Assembly: GCA_045863575.1 (NCBI GenBank) | Contig: BTUC01000385.1 | Span: forward strand, 1 to 6,943 | DNA: 6,943 nt | Source of the DNA: JAAXZI01 sp045863575 | Lineage (GTDB): Bacteria > Planctomycetota > Phycisphaerae > UBA1845 > PWPN01 | Direction of reading: 5' to 3' | Shown: positions 4,875 to 6,943 of the stretch, piece after piece | How positions within the stretch are numbered: position 1 is the first letter of the stretch | How the letters are laid out: each line of letters begins with the position of its first letter | Made by a program: the position numbers and the translations under genes | Notes under the pieces: generated by a model | Seen by the model: only the letters and a program-made list of their open reading frames with translations | Database searches by the model: none | Told to the model about the DNA's origin: nothing

Positions 4875-6140
4875 ATGACCAGAGAAGAGCTTGAACAGTA
4901 TGCGGTTTCGCTGGGCCGCGCGGCCCGGCGGACGGGACGGCTGCTGGCGGTGACGTCCGGCCGTCAACGAAACGAGGCCATCCGCGCCATGGCCGATGAG
5001 CTGGTCGCGCGAACCAGCCTGCTGATCGCGGAGAATGCCAGGGACGTAGCCGCCGGAGAAACGAACGGGCTGACTTCCGCCATGGTTGATCGGCTGCGGC
5101 TGGACCCGGCGCGCGTCCAGAAGATGGCCAAGGCTGTAGCCGAGGTGGCTGACCAGCCGGATCCCGTGGGCGAAACCATCGAAGCCCGGGTCCGGCCGAA
5201 CGGCCTGCGCGTTGAGAAGCGGCGGGTGCCTATCGGTTCGGTGGCCATCATCTACGAGGCCCGTCCCAACGTGACCTCCGATGCGGCCAGCCTTTGCCTC
5301 AAGAGCGGCAACGCCTGCATCCTGCGCGGCGGGAAGGAATCGTTTCACTCCAACATGGCGATCGGCCAGGTGATCAGCGGCGCGCTCAAGAAGGCTGGTC
5401 TGCCACCGGAAGGCGTGCAGATCGTCAACACCACCGAGCGCGAGCTCGTGCCGCTCCTGCTGAAACGCGAGGAGGACATTGACCTGGTGATTCCGCGCGG
5501 CGGTGAGTCGCTCATCCGAGCGGTCGTGGAGCAGTCGCGCATCCCGGTCATCAAGCACTACACGGGCAACTGCCACGTGTACCTGCATGAGGACTGCCTG
5601 CTGGAGCTGGCCGAGCCGGTGGTGGTGAACGCGAAGTGCCAGCGGCCGGGCGTCTGCAACGCGGCCGAGTCACTGTTGGTGCATGCCCGGGCGGCCGGGC
5701 GCCTGCTGCCGGCGGTGGGGCGGAAACTGATCGCGGCCGGCGTCGAAATCCGGGGCTGCGAGCGCACGCGAAAGCTGCTGCCAGAAGCCAAGCCGGCCAC
5801 CGAGGAGGATTACCGGACCGAGTACCTCGAGCTGGTGATGTCCTGCAAGGTGGTCGACTCCCTGGAGCAGGCCATCGAGCACATCAACACGTACAGCTCG
5901 CACCACACCGACGCGATCCTGACCCATGACGTGCGGGCCGCCGACGCATTCGTGGCCGGGGTGGACTCGGCCAACGTGATGGTCAACATCTCCACCCGCT
6001 TCAGCGACGGCGGTGAATACGGCCTGGGAGCAGAGATCGGCATCAGCACGGACAAGCTCCACGCCCGCGGCCCGATGGGCGCCGCCGATCTGACCACGTA
6101 CAAGTGGGTGGTGAGCGGATATGGGCAATTAAGGGGCTGA
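4875..6140 (+). CDS. proA: Glutamate-5-semialdehyde dehydrogenase (gamma-glutamyl phosphate reductase)
   Basis: ProA reduces gamma-glutamyl phosphate to glutamate-5-semialdehyde with NADPH, the second step of proline synthesis, in the cytoplasm. The 421-residue product is close to the family's usual length of about 415-420 and collinear throughout. Visible landmarks are the cofactor-domain segment VAIIYEARPNVTSDAASLC (123-141) and SGNACILRGGKE (144-155). The catalytic cysteine is C261 in QRPGVCNAAESLLV. The strongly conserved C-terminal blocks are STRFSDGGEYGLGAEIGIST (373-392), then LHARGPMG (395-402) and LTTYKWVV (406-413). I start at ATG 4875, where MTREELEQYA fits the family start. An ATG at 4788 in the same frame adds 29 residues with no match to the family. 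No ribosome binding site precedes 4875; a TATAAT box 7 bases upstream suggests a leaderless transcript. proB, its partner in the pathway, is not in the window. No active-site residue looks missing. Confidence 0.96.
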   Translation: MTREELEQYAVSLGRAARRTGRLLAVTSGRQRNEAIRAMADELVARTSLLIAENARDVAAGETNGLTSAMVDRLRLDPARVQKMAKAVAEVADQPDPVGETIEARVRPNGLRVEKRRVPIGSVAIIYEARPNVTSDAASLCLKSGNACILRGGKESFHSNMAIGQVISGALKKAGLPPEGVQIVNTTERELVPLLLKREEDIDLVIPRGGESLIRAVVEQSRIPVIKHYTGNCHVYLHEDCLLELAEPVVVNAKCQRPGVCNAAESLLVHARAAGRLLPAVGRKLIAAGVEIRGCERTRKLLPEAKPATEEDYRTEYLELVMSCKVVDSLEQAIEHINTYSSHHTDAILTHDVRAADAFVAGVDSANVMVNISTRFSDGGEYGLGAEIGISTDKLHARGPMGAADLTTYKWVVSGYGQLRG

Positions 6141-6164
6141 GAGCCGGCGGCAAGTTGAGGCCAG

Positions 6165-6794
6165 ATGATCATGTCCGTCATCACTCACGAGACACTGCAG
6201 GATCGGCGACCTGCCTGGGAGGTTGCCACCTTGTTTCCCGACCAGGGGCACTGGGGTGAGGGAGACTATCTGGCGCTGAGCCATTCCACCAACCGTCTCG
6301 TCGAGCTCTCAGCAGGCCGCATTGAGATTCTGCCCATGCCCACGATGACGCATCAGTTGATCGTTCAGTATTTGAGCAACCTGCTGCTGGCCTTCGCATC
6401 GACCCGCAAGCTGGGCAGAGTCTTGTTCGCCCCGCTACGCGTGCGCCTGCCGAACGGTAATTATCGCGAGCCAGACGTGGTCTTCATGTTGTCTGAGCAT
6501 GCGAACCGTATGGGCGACAACTTCTGGGACGGCGCGGACCTGGTCATGGAAGTGGTCAGTGAGGACAACCGCGAGCATGACCTGGTCACCAAGAGAGCTG
6601 AGTACGCGGCCGCCGGAATTCCCGAGTACTGGATCGTCGACCCCGCCGAGCGGAAAATCACAATCCTGAAGCTGCAGGGCGACCACTATACGACGCATGC
6701 GGATGGCGGCCCGGGCCAGAAAACCGAGTCGGCCCTGCTGTCCGGCTTCTCGGTCGAAGTCTCGGCCGTTTGGGCTGCGGCGGCTGCGGACTAA
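6165..6794 (+). CDS. Uma2 family (DUF820) putative endonuclease
   Basis: The 209-residue product shows the core of the Uma2/DUF820 family, a PD-(D/E)XK-type nuclease fold. The run GRIEILPMPTMTHQ (51-64) is followed by YREPDVVF (100-107) with the acidic D104. ADLVMEVVSED (124-134) carries E129. K143 and Y147 lie in TKRAEYAAAGIPEYWIVDP (142-160), the family's most recognisable block. No partner domain or signal peptide is seen. Uma2 genes are often present in many copies in cyanobacteria, planctomycetes and other large genomes, and their biological role is uncertain; they can be associated with mobile or accessory regions. The gene begins 24 bases after proA, so it may be read from the same transcript. 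GAGG at 6157-6160 is 4 bases from ATG 6165 and 10 from ATG 6171, so either could be the start. The C-terminus ends in an Ala-rich tail. Confidence 0.9.
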   Translation: MIMSVITHETLQDRRPAWEVATLFPDQGHWGEGDYLALSHSTNRLVELSAGRIEILPMPTMTHQLIVQYLSNLLLAFASTRKLGRVLFAPLRVRLPNGNYREPDVVFMLSEHANRMGDNFWDGADLVMEVVSEDNREHDLVTKRAEYAAAGIPEYWIVDPAERKITILKLQGDHYTTHADGGPGQKTESALLSGFSVEVSAVWAAAAAD

Positions 6795-6848
6795 TTCGCC
6801 TTTTCCAATCGCCTCCGGTGGACTATCCTAATCGGGCGGGAAGATCGG

Positions 6849-6896
6849 CTGAGTGCCTGCCTCAGTAGGGTGTGTGCCACTGCTCTGTGAACAGTG
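6849..6896. repeat. Two small hairpins downstream of the Uma2 gene
   Basis: CTGAG (6849-6853) pairs with CTCAG (6861-6865) around seven bases. CACTG (6878-6882) pairs with CAGTG (6892-6896), with one more T-A pair inside a single mismatch. There is no T-run after either, so a standard terminator is not supported. The stem followed by GCC resembles a small palindromic interspersed repeat, but a single copy in the window cannot establish that. The remaining bases to the right edge show no gene I can support on either strand. Confidence 0.35.
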
Positions 6897-6943
6897 CCGG
6901 CGCAGGAGGAAGCACCCGCGTCGTCCGACACTGCTGACACAGC

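Noticed and set aside
4554..5588. Open frame of 344 codons antisense to proA and the cdaR-like gene
   Set aside because: The opposite strand encodes unmistakable ProA, and the antisense protein shows no recognisable domain; this is a typical GC-rich shadow frame.
6853..6943. Plus-strand frame from a GTG at 6853 with a Cys-x-x-Cys, and a minus-strand frame from the right edge ending at 6862
   Set aside because: Both are too short, cross the hairpins and lack supporting context; the right edge cuts off any proof.

Overview
This is a GC-rich bacterial window whose genes are closely packed. It holds seven protein-coding genes, two of them small and unrecognised, and no rRNA, tRNA or CRISPR array that I can see. 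The gene set is a CdaA/CdaR-type pair, a secreted CocE/S15 hydrolase, a Uma2-type nuclease and heptameric intergenic repeats. Together with few convincing Shine-Dalgarno sites, this would suit an uncultured Planctomycetota-like bacterium. That assignment is an impression from gene content, not a placement; the sequence holds no phylogenetic marker that settles it.

Layout. Bases 1-444 carry two small minus-strand genes overlapping by 17 bases. They encode polar, low-complexity proteins rich in Pro, Gly, Gln and Tyr; the second runs off the left edge. Bases 445-776 contain no gene. They hold a weak candidate promoter for the small genes, a large imperfect inverted repeat (642-721) and a six-unit heptamer repeat that runs into the stop codon of the next gene. 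Bases 777-2477 (minus) encode a secreted CocE/NonD-family alpha/beta hydrolase with a complete Ser-Asp-His triad. The 232-base divergent gap (2478-2709) holds one plausible promoter in each direction.

The right side is all on the plus strand. cdaA (2710-3681) encodes a membrane diadenylate cyclase that makes c-di-AMP. It overlaps by four bases a CdaR/YbbR-like membrane-anchored gene (3678-4778), the usual regulatory partner of CdaA. In many Gram-positive bacteria glmM follows; here the next gene is proA (4875-6140), encoding glutamate-5-semialdehyde dehydrogenase of proline synthesis. proA appears to have its own TATAAT box, placed so that the transcript would begin at or near the ATG. A Uma2-family (DUF820) PD-(D/E)XK-like gene follows (6165-6794). 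The last 149 bases hold two small hairpins and no gene I can support.

Function. The recognisable themes are c-di-AMP signalling (cdaA-cdaR) next to synthesis of proline, a compatible solute. Because c-di-AMP controls osmolyte and potassium balance in other bacteria, the adjacency is suggestive, but nothing in the sequence proves a link. The most notable protein-level oddity is that CdaA has Asp-Leu-Gly where the family signature is Asp-Gly-Ala, while the RHR motif and the rest of the active site look intact. I found no clear new biological system.
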